A stretch of DNA of 34,195 bases from Candidatus Colicola equi. GTDB taxonomy: Bacteria > Bacteroidota > Bacteroidia > Bacteroidales > Paludibacteraceae. The notes under the pieces were generated by a model. It made no database searches. It had not been told where the DNA came from and worked only from the letters and a program-made list of their open reading frames with translations. The stretch is taken from the NCBI GenBank assembly GCA_018066175.1, contig JAGHRV010000083.1, forward strand, positions 1-34,195. Reading direction: 5' to 3'. A program made the translations under genes and the position numbers. This document shows positions 23,518-33,181 of this stretch, piece after piece (positions within the stretch are counted from its first letter, which is position 1; each line of letters starts with the position of its first letter).

Positions 23518-25308
23518 ATGCAATACGACATGAAAAGACTTGAGCGCATGACGCTCGACGAGTTAAAAGAGGCCGCCAAAGGGCTTGGCATCAAAGTGCG
23601 TAACACAAAGAATCAGCAACTTCTCATCTATGAGATTTTAGATGCACAAGCCGATCAGAGAGCAGAGAAAGTGCAGGCAAAAGAGGATGTCAAGGCAATA
23701 AAGAAAGAAGGTGCTCCTCGCCAGCGCGTTCGCATGCGCACTTCCGCAGGCGCGCAAAAAATAAATACGGAGAACCTCAAAGTAGAAAAGATGTTAGTGA
23801 CAGTTGGTTCTGAGAAAGAGCAAGTTAAACAGATGCAAGAGGACTTAAAGAATAATAATCACACTCCTAATCGCACCGTGCAAAAGGTGCAGAAGGTGAA
23901 GTTTGCTCCTGTTCCTGAAGTACAAGCGGAGACGCAATTAGAACAACCAATGCCTAATATTCCTGTAGCCCAACAGCCTAAGCCACGCGTTCCGGTTCAA
24001 GAGCAGGCGCAACCGCAAGGTCAAGCACAACCACAACCACAACCACAACCACAACAAGCCAATAAGAAACGCAAAAAGAAAGGCAAAGAGCAAGTTCAGC
24101 AAACCGCTCAACCGGTAGAGGTGAAGGAAGAGACGGCACAAGCTCCTGTAGCAGCTCCGGCAGAGAATGCTCCGGAGGTGCAATATGTGCCTGCAGTCGG
24201 TGTATTGGAGATAGAGAAAGATGGTTATGGATTCTTGCGTTCTCCTGAACATAACTATGCCTCCTCTCCTAAAGACGTATATGTCAATCAGGCCAAGATC
24301 CGGCAGTATGGTCTTCGTCCGGGTGATACAGTAGAGTGCATAGTACGCGTAAGTGAGAAGACCAATGAGAAAGTACATCCGTTAGATCGCGTGTTGACTA
24401 TTAATGGAATGGATATAGAAGAGGCTCGTAAACGTCCTGCTTTTGAGGACTTAGTGCCTCTCTTCCCGGATGAGAAGTTCACGCTCTGCAAGGGCAATCG
24501 TCAAGATCCGTTGTCCGTTCGTATCATTGACTTATTCAGTCCGATTGGTAAGGGTCAGCGCGGTTTGATTGTAGCGCAACCGAAGACAGGTAAGACGGTG
24601 TTATTGAAGCAGATAGCTAATGCTATTTTGGACAATCACCCTGAGGTTTATATGATGATTCTACTCATTGATGAGCGTCCTGAGGAAGTGACCGACATGG
24701 CTCGTAGCGTCAATGCCGAAGTGATTGCATCTACGTTTGATGAGCCGGCCGACAACCACGTTAAGGTGGCTAATATAGTCTATGAGAAAGCCCGTCGCTT
24801 AGTGGAATGTGGCAAAGATGTAGTTATCCTACTCGACTCTATCACGCGTTTAGCCCGAGCCTACAACACAGTGGCTCCGGCGAGTGGTAAAGTGCTATCC
24901 GGCGGTGTAGAAGCGCAAGCATTGCATAAACCCAAACGTTTCTTTGGTGCAGCCCGCAATATTGAGTTTGGTGGTTCACTCACTATTATAGCAACTGCTC
25001 TAACGGAGACCGGAAGTAAGATGGATGACCTTATCTTTGAGGAGTTTAAGGGTACCGGTAATATGGAGTTGCAATTAGACCGTAAGTTGGCTAATAAGCG
25101 CATCTTCCCTGCCGTAGATATACCTGCATCCAGCACCCGCCGCGACGATTTACTGTTGCCTCCTGAGGTGCTTAGTCGTATGTGGCAAATCCGCAAACAG
25201 TTATCCGACATGAATGGCGTTGAGGCTATGGAGAAACTGAAAACATACATGGAGCGCACAGAGGATAACGATGAGTTCCTGCTGGCGGTCAATGGAGTTA
25301 GACAATAA
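23518..25308 (+). CDS. rho: Transcription termination factor Rho
   Basis: 596 residues from ATG 23518. The N-terminal SAP-like domain is [20 protein letters not shown] long low-complexity insertion follows (roughly residues 100-220), with repeated Gln-Pro and a basic patch [10 protein letters not shown]. Then come the cold-shock RNA-binding domain ([20 protein letters not shown]), Walker [10 protein letters not shown] (about 352-360), Walker B VVILLDS (Asp440) and the C-terminal Rho signature. It is the RNA helicase that ends transcription. Long Rho insertions are known in Bacteroidota. Only 2 nt separate it from aroQ, so rho heads a long array. Confidence 0.95.
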   Translation: MQYDMKRLERMTLDELKEAAKGLGIKVRNTKNQQLLIYEILDAQADQRAEKVQAKEDVKAIKKEGAPRQRVRMRTSAGAQKINTENLKVEKMLVTVGSEKEQVKQMQEDLKNNNHTPNRTVQKVQKVKFAPVPEVQAETQLEQPMPNIPVAQQPKPRVPVQEQAQPQGQAQPQPQPQPQQANKKRKKKGKEQVQQTAQPVEVKEETAQAPVAAPAENAPEVQYVPAVGVLEIEKDGYGFLRSPEHNYASSPKDVYVNQAKIRQYGLRPGDTVECIVRVSEKTNEKVHPLDRVLTINGMDIEEARKRPAFEDLVPLFPDEKFTLCKGNRQDPLSVRIIDLFSPIGKGQRGLIVAQPKTGKTVLLKQIANAILDNHPEVYMMILLIDERPEEVTDMARSVNAEVIASTFDEPADNHVKVANIVYEKARRLVECGKDVVILLDSITRLARAYNTVAPASGKVLSGGVEAQALHKPKRFFGAARNIEFGGSLTIIATALTETGSKMDDLIFEEFKGTGNMELQLDRKLANKRIFPAVDIPASSTRRDDLLLPPEVLSRMWQIRKQLSDMNGVEAMEKLKTYMERTEDNDEFLLAVNGVRQ

Positions 25309-25310
25309 AG

Positions 25311-25730
25311 ATGAAGATACTGATTATCAATGGACCTAATCTGAATCTGCTTGGACGAAGAAATCCTGACCTATATGGGAAACGCAGTATGGAGCAGATT
25401 ATTGTGGACCTGCAACAAGCCCACCCTGACCTATGGTTGACGTATTATCAGTCGAATCACGAAGGCGATCTGATTGACCAGATACAACAGGTCCGTAAAG
25501 ATGAATATGCAGCCGTTATACTGAACGCCGGAGGCTATACGCATACCAGCGTCAGTATACGCGATGCGATAGAACTATGTGAGGTGCCTGTTATAGAAGT
25601 GCACCTAAGCGATATTACTCGGCGAGAGGACTTCCGCCGTGTAAGTTTATTAACCGAGGTCTGTCAGACCACCATTATGGGGTCCAATTGTTATGAAGAA
25701 GCTATTAACCATATCCTTGCTACTATGTAG
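25311..25730 (+). CDS. aroQ: Type II 3-dehydroquinate dehydratase
   Basis: 139 residues, normal length. Signature sequences are ILIINGPNLNLLGRRNPDLYG (catalytic Tyr in DLYG), SNHEGDLIDQI, ILNAGGYTHTSVSIRDA and PVIEVHLSDI (catalytic His). It dehydrates 3-dehydroquinate in the shikimate pathway. It begins 2 nt after rho. Its last 12 codons and stop overlap the signal peptide of the next gene by 38 nt in another frame. Confidence 0.94.
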   Translation: MKILIINGPNLNLLGRRNPDLYGKRSMEQIIVDLQQAHPDLWLTYYQSNHEGDLIDQIQQVRKDEYAAVILNAGGYTHTSVSIRDAIELCEVPVIEVHLSDITRREDFRRVSLLTEVCQTTIMGSNCYEEAINHILATM

Positions 25731-28290
25731 CACGATAGTCCTTTGGGCGCAAAATACCATTACGGGACGTGTTTTAGACGCGTCCTCCCGTCACGCATTA
25801 GACTATGTCAATGTTTCTCTTACGCGCGCAGGAGAGAGCGCACCTGTTGCGGGTGCAATCACGGACCAAGACGGTATGTTTGCCCTCACCAATGTTAAAA
25901 ACGGAGATTATGTGTTAGCCATTTCATTTGTAGGCTATAAGGAAGCCAAGAAGACGCTGCATCTTAAGGGAGGTAATAACGATGCCGGAAAGTTCTATTT
26001 AGAGGAGAATACCGAGACGCTGCAGGAAGTAGAGGTTGTGGGTCAGAGTTCGACAATGCGCTTTGAGTTAGACAAGAAGATCTTTACGGTAGATCAGAGT
26101 TTAGCGGCCGCCGGAGGTAGTGTTACCGATGCCTTGGAGCAAGTGCCATCAGTAGATGTGGACCAAGAAGGTAATATATCGTTACGTAACTCCGAAGATG
26201 TTGAGATATGGATTAACGGTCACCCAGCAGGGTTAACAGCCGAGAACCGCGCAGACATACTTAAGCAAATGCCGGCAGGCAGTATTAAAGAGATTGAAGT
26301 AATGACCAATCCTGGAGCAAAGTTCTCTCCTGAAGGCACAGCCGGAATCATCAACTTGGTTATGAAGAAAGACCGCAAAGCCGGCTATTATGGTTCGGTG
26401 AATGCCGCTATTGACTATACCCTATCTGAGCCGTGGGATGTTCCGCCAGGAGGACGTATCGGTGCCAACTTCAACTTTAATAAAGGCGTTGTAGAAGGTT
26501 ATGCTAACTTAGGCTATCACTACCATTCTGCTAATGGCGGTACTATTAATGACCGATACAGTTATGATGCTATCAATCCCCAGGATGCCACTCATATTAC
26601 TCGTCTTAAGAAAGATGGTGAGAATAGACATAACGGTGGTGGATTGTTTATTCGCGCCGGATTGGATTTCCATGTTACGGACCGTTCTACGATTGGTATT
26701 AGCGGCTTTGGATTGATTACAGCCAAGAATGATAAGACGAATGGTGCATTCTCTAATCGCAGCAATAATCCTACATGGTATGAAGAATACGATGTAACCG
26801 ATTATGTAGGTCCACGCCATTCCGATAATACCGAGGTGCTTACCGACTTGTATAAACGCACCCAGAAGGGTCAAGGATACCATCCCGGCTATAATGCTCG
26901 CATCAATTGGCAGTTTGATATCAATTCTAAACATAAATTGAATATGTCCGCCCAATTTGATGAGCATACTTGGAATAGTGACCATTTTTATCATGATACA
27001 CATTATGACGTTGATAGTCGTGAAGAGTTGCCCGGAACAACGGTGGAGGAGCAATTGAATGAGAACAATAATAAGAAGTTGCAACTCAAGGCCGATTATG
27101 AGTGGAAGCCGAACGAGAAATCTCGTTTGGAAGCAGGCTGGCAGACCGATTTAGGTTGGCGTAATACTTCAGCAGACGCTTGGGAGAGTGATGAGCAACA
27201 CACTCGTGGAGCAGAGAAGAAGGACTTCTACGATAATTTCCAGGAGAATGAACAAACACACGCCCTCTACCTCACGTATGGCAATCGTTTTTGGGATAAG
27301 TTCTCGGTGTTGGTTGGTCTGCGTGCAGAGTTATTCAAGAGACACATTGAAGCCAATTATTACGATGCATTAGGCAGTATGCAGCATTTCACACAAGATA
27401 CGCTTTATTTCCAAGCCTACCCCAGTGTATTCCTTAGTTATGCCTTCCCCAAGAACCATGAGTTACAACTCAATTACACGCGTCGCATTCAGCGTCCGAG
27501 AGGCCATCAAATCAATCCTCGTCAGGACTTGAGTGACCCAACTAATATCACGTATGGTAATATCTTCCTATTGCCGCAGTATAGTTCGTCCTTGGAACTT
27601 AATTATCTCAAGACTTGGGAGCGTCACACGATTAGTGCAGGATTATTCTACCGTTTTGCTGAAGACGTTCGCCAGAATATCAAGTTCCGAGACGGCGACA
27701 TTATGCGTAATACTTGGGCTAACTTTGGTAAACGCCACGAGGCAGGATTAGAGTTTGTAGCTAAGAATAAACTCTTTAAGGAACTGCTGCAAATTACCAC
27801 TAGTTTGGACTTCTATTACAACCGAATGGATAAGTCCACCTATACTCCTATGTTGAATGGTGTGCCCTTTGATCCGATTACCATTAAGGAGCAGAATATA
27901 TTTGTTTTTTCTGCGCGAATTAACCTAAACTTCTTGTTTACCAAGACCTTCTCGGGTCAAATTGCCGCCAAATATAATTCACCTCGTGTGATGGCACAGG
28001 GTAAGACGGAGCATAGTTACTTTATAGATTTAGCACTTAGAAAGACTTTCTTAGATGGTGCTTTGGCATTGACGTTTAACGTACGAGACATATTAGATTC
28101 ACGAGCAAGACGTAGTACATCCGAAGGTGATGGTTTCTGGCAATACCAAGAAAATCGCTGGCATAGTCGCACCATTAGTTTGGGGCTGACCTACAACTTC
28201 GGAAATATGAAACCAAAGAAACATGAAGGTAAGAATATTGATAGTCACGCTACTGATGATGACTTCGGTGGCGAGGGCTCAGATGAATAA
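25693..28290 (+). CDS. Outer-membrane beta-barrel protein with CarboxypepD_reg and plug-like domains
   Basis: 865 residues. The signal peptide MKKLLTISLLLCSTIVLWA begins inside aroQ; no later start would keep it, so the overlap is real. A CarboxypepD_reg sandwich (ITGRVLDASSRHALDYVNV) is followed by a plug-like region (SVDVDQEGNISLRNSEDVEI, KEIEVMTNPGAKFSPEGTAG) and a large barrel ending SLGLTYNFGNMKPKKHEGKN. It belongs to the TonB-receptor-like OMP_b-brl group with a degenerate plug. No TonB box is recognised. Its 3' end overlaps porT by 68 nt. Substrate unknown. Confidence 0.8.
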   Translation: MKKLLTISLLLCSTIVLWAQNTITGRVLDASSRHALDYVNVSLTRAGESAPVAGAITDQDGMFALTNVKNGDYVLAISFVGYKEAKKTLHLKGGNNDAGKFYLEENTETLQEVEVVGQSSTMRFELDKKIFTVDQSLAAAGGSVTDALEQVPSVDVDQEGNISLRNSEDVEIWINGHPAGLTAENRADILKQMPAGSIKEIEVMTNPGAKFSPEGTAGIINLVMKKDRKAGYYGSVNAAIDYTLSEPWDVPPGGRIGANFNFNKGVVEGYANLGYHYHSANGGTINDRYSYDAINPQDATHITRLKKDGENRHNGGGLFIRAGLDFHVTDRSTIGISGFGLITAKNDKTNGAFSNRSNNPTWYEEYDVTDYVGPRHSDNTEVLTDLYKRTQKGQGYHPGYNARINWQFDINSKHKLNMSAQFDEHTWNSDHFYHDTHYDVDSREELPGTTVEEQLNENNNKKLQLKADYEWKPNEKSRLEAGWQTDLGWRNTSADAWESDEQHTRGAEKKDFYDNFQENEQTHALYLTYGNRFWDKFSVLVGLRAELFKRHIEANYYDALGSMQHFTQDTLYFQAYPSVFLSYAFPKNHELQLNYTRRIQRPRGHQINPRQDLSDPTNITYGNIFLLPQYSSSLELNYLKTWERHTISAGLFYRFAEDVRQNIKFRDGDIMRNTWANFGKRHEAGLEFVAKNKLFKELLQITTSLDFYYNRMDKSTYTPMLNGVPFDPITIKEQNIFVFSARINLNFLFTKTFSGQIAAKYNSPRVMAQGKTEHSYFIDLALRKTFLDGALALTFNVRDILDSRARRSTSEGDGFWQYQENRWHSRTISLGLTYNFGNMKPKKHEGKNIDSHATDDDFGGEGSDE

Positions 28291-28927
28291 TCCATACATA
28301 GATGATAAACTCATCCACTTTGGCTTCTCATTAGGTACTAACCTGATGGCTTACAGCGTGACCGATAGTGAGCAAGAGATAGACGGAGAGATTTATCACG
28401 CCAGGGTTAGTCAGGTGCTGCCCGGTTTTAATGTAGGATTTATATGCGACTTACGTATGAGCCGCCATTTTAACTTGCGTTTTATCCCTACTCTCTACTT
28501 TGGTCAAAAGACAATCACGTATAAGACCTCCAGCGGAGCGCCTGTTAAAGGCAGTGCCGGTAAGAATGCCGAATTACTATCTTTACCTTTGGCATTGCCG
28601 TTGATGATTAAGTGGAGTGCTGAGCGAGAGAAGAACTACAGACCGTACTTGATTGCCGGAGGAGGAGTTAGTTTTGACTTTGGCCGTCAGAAAGACCGCG
28701 TTATCTACCAACAGATGATGGATTACTTTGTGAGTTTCGGTTTTGGATGTGACTTCTATTTCCGCTGGTTTAAGTTCTGTCCGGAGATTAGGTATCAAAT
28801 AGGCTTTAAGAATGCTATTACACCGGTGAGTGAGCGTCCTGAATTACCTGCCGGAGACCATTTTTACACGAATGCGTTAGATCGATTACGCAATCAAATG
28901 TTAGTGATTACTTTTAACTTTGAATAA
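28223..28927 (+). CDS. porT: PorT-like outer-membrane protein
   Basis: 234 residues. Signal peptide MKVRILIVTLLMMTSVARA, then a small beta-barrel. The sequence reads like PorT of type IX secretion: KLIHFGFSLGTNLMAYSV, VLPGFNVGFICDLRMSRHFN, RFIPTLYFGQKT, YRPYLIAGGGVSFDFGR, MDYFVSFGFGCDFY, and FYTNALDRLRNQMLVITFNFE at the end. PorT is needed for type IX secretion in Porphyromonas; whether the whole system exists here cannot be seen. The first 68 nt lie inside the preceding barrel gene in another frame, and its stop TAA overlaps the next ATG by 1 nt. Confidence 0.72.
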   Translation: MKVRILIVTLLMMTSVARAQMNNPYIDDKLIHFGFSLGTNLMAYSVTDSEQEIDGEIYHARVSQVLPGFNVGFICDLRMSRHFNLRFIPTLYFGQKTITYKTSSGAPVKGSAGKNAELLSLPLALPLMIKWSAEREKNYRPYLIAGGGVSFDFGRQKDRVIYQQMMDYFVSFGFGCDFYFRWFKFCPEIRYQIGFKNAITPVSERPELPAGDHFYTNALDRLRNQMLVITFNFE

Positions 28928-30336
28928 TGAAGAAGTGCCTGTATATATTTTTTGCGTTGTTGCTGTTGGTGGGTTGTAAGGAGCATCAGTTCTCGAGTGA
29001 CCCCAGTATGCGTTTAACCTTCTCTGCCGATTCTGTGTGCTTTGATACGGTCTTCACCGGGATGGGCAGTTCTACCCAGCAGGTGATGATTTATAATCGT
29101 AACGCTAATGCTGTCCGTATTTCTCGTGTTTGGTTGGATAAGGGCGATAAGTTCTTTATCAACGTAGATGGTGAGAATAACATGGATAACCTGCGCGATA
29201 TAGAGATTTACGGCAAGGATAGTATATTCCTGTTTGTTCGCACTCAGATTGACCCTTATACGACGAATGCACTTCCGTTGGAGATTGATACTATCCGTTT
29301 CTTGGTGAATGGTTCTATCCAGTCTATCGGATTGCAGGCTTTTGGTATGAACGTACATCGGATGAAAGGAATCGTCACGGATGGTCCTCTGACGTTAAAG
29401 GCCGATTCTAACTACCTTATTTACGACTCGTTGGTAGTTAAAGGCAAACTAACTATTCCTGCCAACACCACACTTTATATGCATAATAAAGCCAATATCC
29501 AGGTATATGGAGGCATCGATATACAGGGCGAGTTAGACCGTCCCGTCACTATTATGGGCGACCGCTTAGATAACCTCTTTGAGCATGTACCCTATCGTGT
29601 AGCGAGTGGTCAGTGGGGAGGGTTATACTTGATTGATACTGCGGCCAGCGGGCAGGAATGGAAGATTAACCACGCCGAGATAATAGGAGGTTCAACCGGC
29701 ATTTATTGCATGGGAGATTCCATCAATAAGACTGATACCACCAAATTGCTCTTAAAAAATAGTCGCATTCACAACCATGCGGGATATGGTGTAGTGATGC
29801 AGTATGCTAATGCCACGATTATTAACACGGAGATTAGCAACTGCGCATCTTACCTACTCTATTTAGGCAGCGGTCAACACAATGTGACTTATACGACGAT
29901 TGCAGGCTTCTTTGGTTATCCTAATTCGAACCTTAATATCCATCAAGTGGGCCGCGAGAATGTGCCGGCGGTGCTAGTAGATAGTGCAGCAAGAGTAGAT
30001 ATATGCAACTCGATTATTACCGGAGTGCAGAAGAATAACTTAGTTGTAGCCGATACGTCGTTGCACACCTTCCCCGGCAAAGTGGAAAATAGTTATCTGC
30101 GTAATGATAGTTTAGTGGGAGAAGGATGTCAGGGTATTACTTATGCCGGAGAGCAAGATACGGTGTTTAAGAACGTGTATTATATGTATAAGAAATACAA
30201 GTACTTTGATTTTCGTTTAGATAGCGTATCTCCGGCTCGCGGAATAGGCAGTTATATAGATGCTTATCCCAATGACCGCAATGGATTCGTTCGCAAGCAA
30301 GAGCATCCAGATGCAGGATGTTATGAATGGCAATAA
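28927..30336 (+). CDS. Beta-helix repeat lipoprotein
   Basis: 469 residues. The lipoprotein signal ends LLLLVGC with Cys17. The N-terminal part (about 30-130) resembles an Ig-like DUF domain. From about 150 on, short hydrophobic strands alternate with turns, as in right-handed parallel beta-helices (IPANTTLYMHNKANIQVYGG, GGSTGIYCMGDS, ILKNSRIHN-type turns). The end AGCYEWQ and NDRNGFVRKQEHPDAG match Bacteroidota beta-helix lipoproteins. It could bind or cleave polysaccharide; no catalytic residues are identifiable. It is fused into the array by TAATG with porT and a 4-nt gap to the next barrel. Confidence 0.7.
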   Translation: MKKCLYIFFALLLLVGCKEHQFSSDPSMRLTFSADSVCFDTVFTGMGSSTQQVMIYNRNANAVRISRVWLDKGDKFFINVDGENNMDNLRDIEIYGKDSIFLFVRTQIDPYTTNALPLEIDTIRFLVNGSIQSIGLQAFGMNVHRMKGIVTDGPLTLKADSNYLIYDSLVVKGKLTIPANTTLYMHNKANIQVYGGIDIQGELDRPVTIMGDRLDNLFEHVPYRVASGQWGGLYLIDTAASGQEWKINHAEIIGGSTGIYCMGDSINKTDTTKLLLKNSRIHNHAGYGVVMQYANATIINTEISNCASYLLYLGSGQHNVTYTTIAGFFGYPNSNLNIHQVGRENVPAVLVDSAARVDICNSIITGVQKNNLVVADTSLHTFPGKVENSYLRNDSLVGEGCQGITYAGEQDTVFKNVYYMYKKYKYFDFRLDSVSPARGIGSYIDAYPNDRNGFVRKQEHPDAGCYEWQ

Positions 30337-30340
30337 GGCA

Positions 30341-33181
30341 ATGAGACACGTTCTATTCGTCACATTATCTTTGTTTTCGTGCCTTGTGATGGCACAATCG
30401 CGATATACGATTCGCGGCAAGGTAGTTAGTCAGACGGATGGTAGTCCGGTTGAATTGGCTGCTGTGCGTTTATTCAGTTATGCCAAGAACGGCGATAGTA
30501 CGATGGTGCAAGGCGCACAAGCCTCTATGGATGGTGAGTATTGGTTAACGGATATTGCTGCAGGCAAGTATAAACTCTATGCCGGCAGTTTAGGTTATAT
30601 TGAGGCAGGGACTTCGATTGAGGTTAAGAACGACCATCTGATTGTGCCGGATATACGTTTAGCGGAAGATGTGCAGTTACTGCAAGAAGTGCAAGTCAAG
30701 GGCCATGCAGCCGAGATGACCGTTAAGGGTGATACAATTGAGTATAACACCGCGGCCGTTAAAGTGGGCGAAAGTGCTATGGTGGAGGAGTTGCTCAAGA
30801 AGATGAACGGTATTGAAGTGGATAAAGAAGGCAATATAATGGTGAATGGAGAGCAGATAAAAGGTGTGAGAGTAGATGGTAAGAAGTTCTTCGGTAACGA
30901 TGTGCAGTCGGCGACAAAGAATATCCCTGCCGAGATGATTGAGAAGATACAGGTGATTGATCAGAAGTCCGAGATGGCGCAATTAACCGGCTTTGAAGAC
31001 GACGAGACAGAGCGCATAATTAATTTGACCCTTAAGCCGGACCGCAAGAAAGGAGTATTTGGCAATTATAATGGTGGATTAGGTGCAGACATCTACCCTG
31101 CTTTTGATAAGTGGACCGCCAAGAACGATTTGAGGTATTCGGCAGGATTGATGACTAATATCCTTTTGGGCGAGAGCCAAACAACCATTATGGCCAATGC
31201 CAATAACACCAATGAGATTCGTTCAGGTCGCGGTCGAGGTAACTTAGGCGGACAGAACGCAGGACTGACTCGCGCCGAGAACATTGGTATAAATACCAAT
31301 ATTGACCTCAATGACCATCTTAAGCACAAACGTGATGCGCAAACCAGTATGGTCTTTGGCGGAGATGTAACCGTTAATCACAGTCATAACGACACCGAGT
31401 CGGAGTTGAATAAAGAGAGTTATTCGTCAGGGAATATCACCTATGGCAATCATAATCGCACTACTCGCACCAGCGAGGGTTGGAATCTGAATGCACGTCT
31501 TGAGTTGGAGTATCAGATTGATACATTGAATAAACTGATTCTGCAGCCACGTATCACCTACTCTAACTCGCATTCGTCATCCAATGAAACCTATTCGTAC
31601 ACCCGTCAGGATAGTATTCAGACCGACAGCATCAACGACGGTACACAGCAGCAATATAGCCGTTCGGAACAGATAGGCACAGGCTTGAAGGCTATTTACT
31701 CGCATTCGTTCTATAAGCCCGGTCGTAAACTAACCATGAACGCCGAAGTGGGTTATACCAATACCAAGGGCTATTCCAGCACGTTTAACCGCGATTCGCT
31801 GCATCATAAAACGACATTGGATCAATACACCAATTCGGGTAATGATGCTGTCAATTACAACTTAAGGGTGTCGTTTGTGGAGCCTATCTATGGTCGCAAC
31901 CATTTCTTAGAAACCGCCATCACCTTCTCAGGCAATAGTCGCAATAGCAACAAGGATCAGACGACAATGGATACTATTAGTCATACGTATCAGTCTGATT
32001 CAGTGTATAGTAATAAGTTGCAGAACGATTTCTTCTCGGAGGCAATTGAGTTGAACTACCAATGGATAGAGCAGAATTTCAACCTAACGGTAGGTGTTAA
32101 GTTCAATCCCAGTCAGACCCACTCCATCAGTTACTACGGCGGTAAACTCAATCGCGATAAATGGGTGTATGCCTGGAACTGGAGTCCGAATGCTTCGTTT
32201 AAGTACAACTTTGGCAAGAAACAGTACGCTCGTATCACCTATCGAGGCACAACCTCGCAGCCGTCGCTTACTCAGATAGAGCCGGTGCGTAATAACTCCA
32301 ATGCGATGAATGAGACGATCGGTAATATGTCGCTTAAGCCGGCCTTCAAACACTCGCTGCGACTGATGTACTCGAAGTTCAATCAAGATAATTTCTCCAA
32401 TCTGATGGCCGGTATTCAGGCTAATCTGACCAAGGACGCCTTGGTGAATAACAGTATTTACGACGAGAAAGGTAAACTCTATCAACAGACGGTGAATGCC
32501 AAGTCGCTGCCGTTTGATATAAGTGCTAACTTGATGTATAGCACGCCTTTTGCCAATAAGATGCTGCAATTCAATACGCGCACTTCGATTGGTTACAACC
32601 AGCGTATTGCGTATATCAACCACGATGCTAAAGCAGCGGATATTGAGGCAGCTATTGCAGCCAATCAAGTAGTATTGGGTTCGCTTAGTCGCACCGGGAA
32701 CGTGCGAGCCAGCGAGAATCTGAGTTTACGTCTCACACATGATATAGTGGACTTGGGGTTGCAAGGACGTGTCACCTACTCTTACTCAATGAACTCTGCC
32801 AATCGCAAGAACACCACGCATGTGCTGGATTGGACGATTACAGGCGATGTGGTGTTCCACCTGCCTAAGCAATGGAATATATCCGCTGACTGCGGTTATA
32901 CAGCCCGTTATGGTTATACAGGTCTGACAGATGTGAACGAAATAATGCTGAATGCTTCCATTGATAAGACGTGGAAGAATGCCACACTGACACTCAAGGC
33001 CTTTGATATACTCAATAACCACAAGAACATCGTTCAGACGGTGGGTGAGAACTACGTCAGTTACCAAAAAGTGAATACACTGCCGACGTACATTATGCTC
33101 ACCTTCATATATAAAATGAATAATACCTCATCAGCATCTACTCCACCCAATGGCATACAGCGCAACAATAGGCTTTTTTGA
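30341..33181 (+). CDS. Second outer-membrane beta-barrel protein with CarboxypepD_reg domain
   Basis: 946 residues from ATG 30341. The frame extends to 30260, but MRHVLFVTLSLFSCLVMAQS is the signal peptide and lies 4 nt after the previous stop. Next come CarboxypepD_reg (YTIRGKVVSQTDGSPVELA), a plug-like region (IEVDKEGNIMVNGEQIKG, VRVDGKKFFGNDVQSATKN) and a large Asn/Ser/Thr-rich barrel. It is a TonB-receptor-like barrel with a degenerate plug, of the same type as the 865-residue protein but only distantly similar. The 3' end overlaps ribF by 32 nt. The substrate is unknown. Confidence 0.8.
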   Translation: MRHVLFVTLSLFSCLVMAQSRYTIRGKVVSQTDGSPVELAAVRLFSYAKNGDSTMVQGAQASMDGEYWLTDIAAGKYKLYAGSLGYIEAGTSIEVKNDHLIVPDIRLAEDVQLLQEVQVKGHAAEMTVKGDTIEYNTAAVKVGESAMVEELLKKMNGIEVDKEGNIMVNGEQIKGVRVDGKKFFGNDVQSATKNIPAEMIEKIQVIDQKSEMAQLTGFEDDETERIINLTLKPDRKKGVFGNYNGGLGADIYPAFDKWTAKNDLRYSAGLMTNILLGESQTTIMANANNTNEIRSGRGRGNLGGQNAGLTRAENIGINTNIDLNDHLKHKRDAQTSMVFGGDVTVNHSHNDTESELNKESYSSGNITYGNHNRTTRTSEGWNLNARLELEYQIDTLNKLILQPRITYSNSHSSSNETYSYTRQDSIQTDSINDGTQQQYSRSEQIGTGLKAIYSHSFYKPGRKLTMNAEVGYTNTKGYSSTFNRDSLHHKTTLDQYTNSGNDAVNYNLRVSFVEPIYGRNHFLETAITFSGNSRNSNKDQTTMDTISHTYQSDSVYSNKLQNDFFSEAIELNYQWIEQNFNLTVGVKFNPSQTHSISYYGGKLNRDKWVYAWNWSPNASFKYNFGKKQYARITYRGTTSQPSLTQIEPVRNNSNAMNETIGNMSLKPAFKHSLRLMYSKFNQDNFSNLMAGIQANLTKDALVNNSIYDEKGKLYQQTVNAKSLPFDISANLMYSTPFANKMLQFNTRTSIGYNQRIAYINHDAKAADIEAAIAANQVVLGSLSRTGNVRASENLSLRLTHDIVDLGLQGRVTYSYSMNSANRKNTTHVLDWTITGDVVFHLPKQWNISADCGYTARYGYTGLTDVNEIMLNASIDKTWKNATLTLKAFDILNNHKNIVQTVGENYVSYQKVNTLPTYIMLTFIYKMNNTSSASTPPNGIQRNNRLF

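Noticed and set aside
23938..24378. 146-codon Leu-rich minus frame within rho
   Set aside because: It is the antisense of the Gln/Pro-rich insertion, a composition artefact.
26509..27084. 191-codon hydrophobic minus frame within the first barrel gene
   Set aside because: It is antisense to a well-supported coding sequence, with no promoter or family match.
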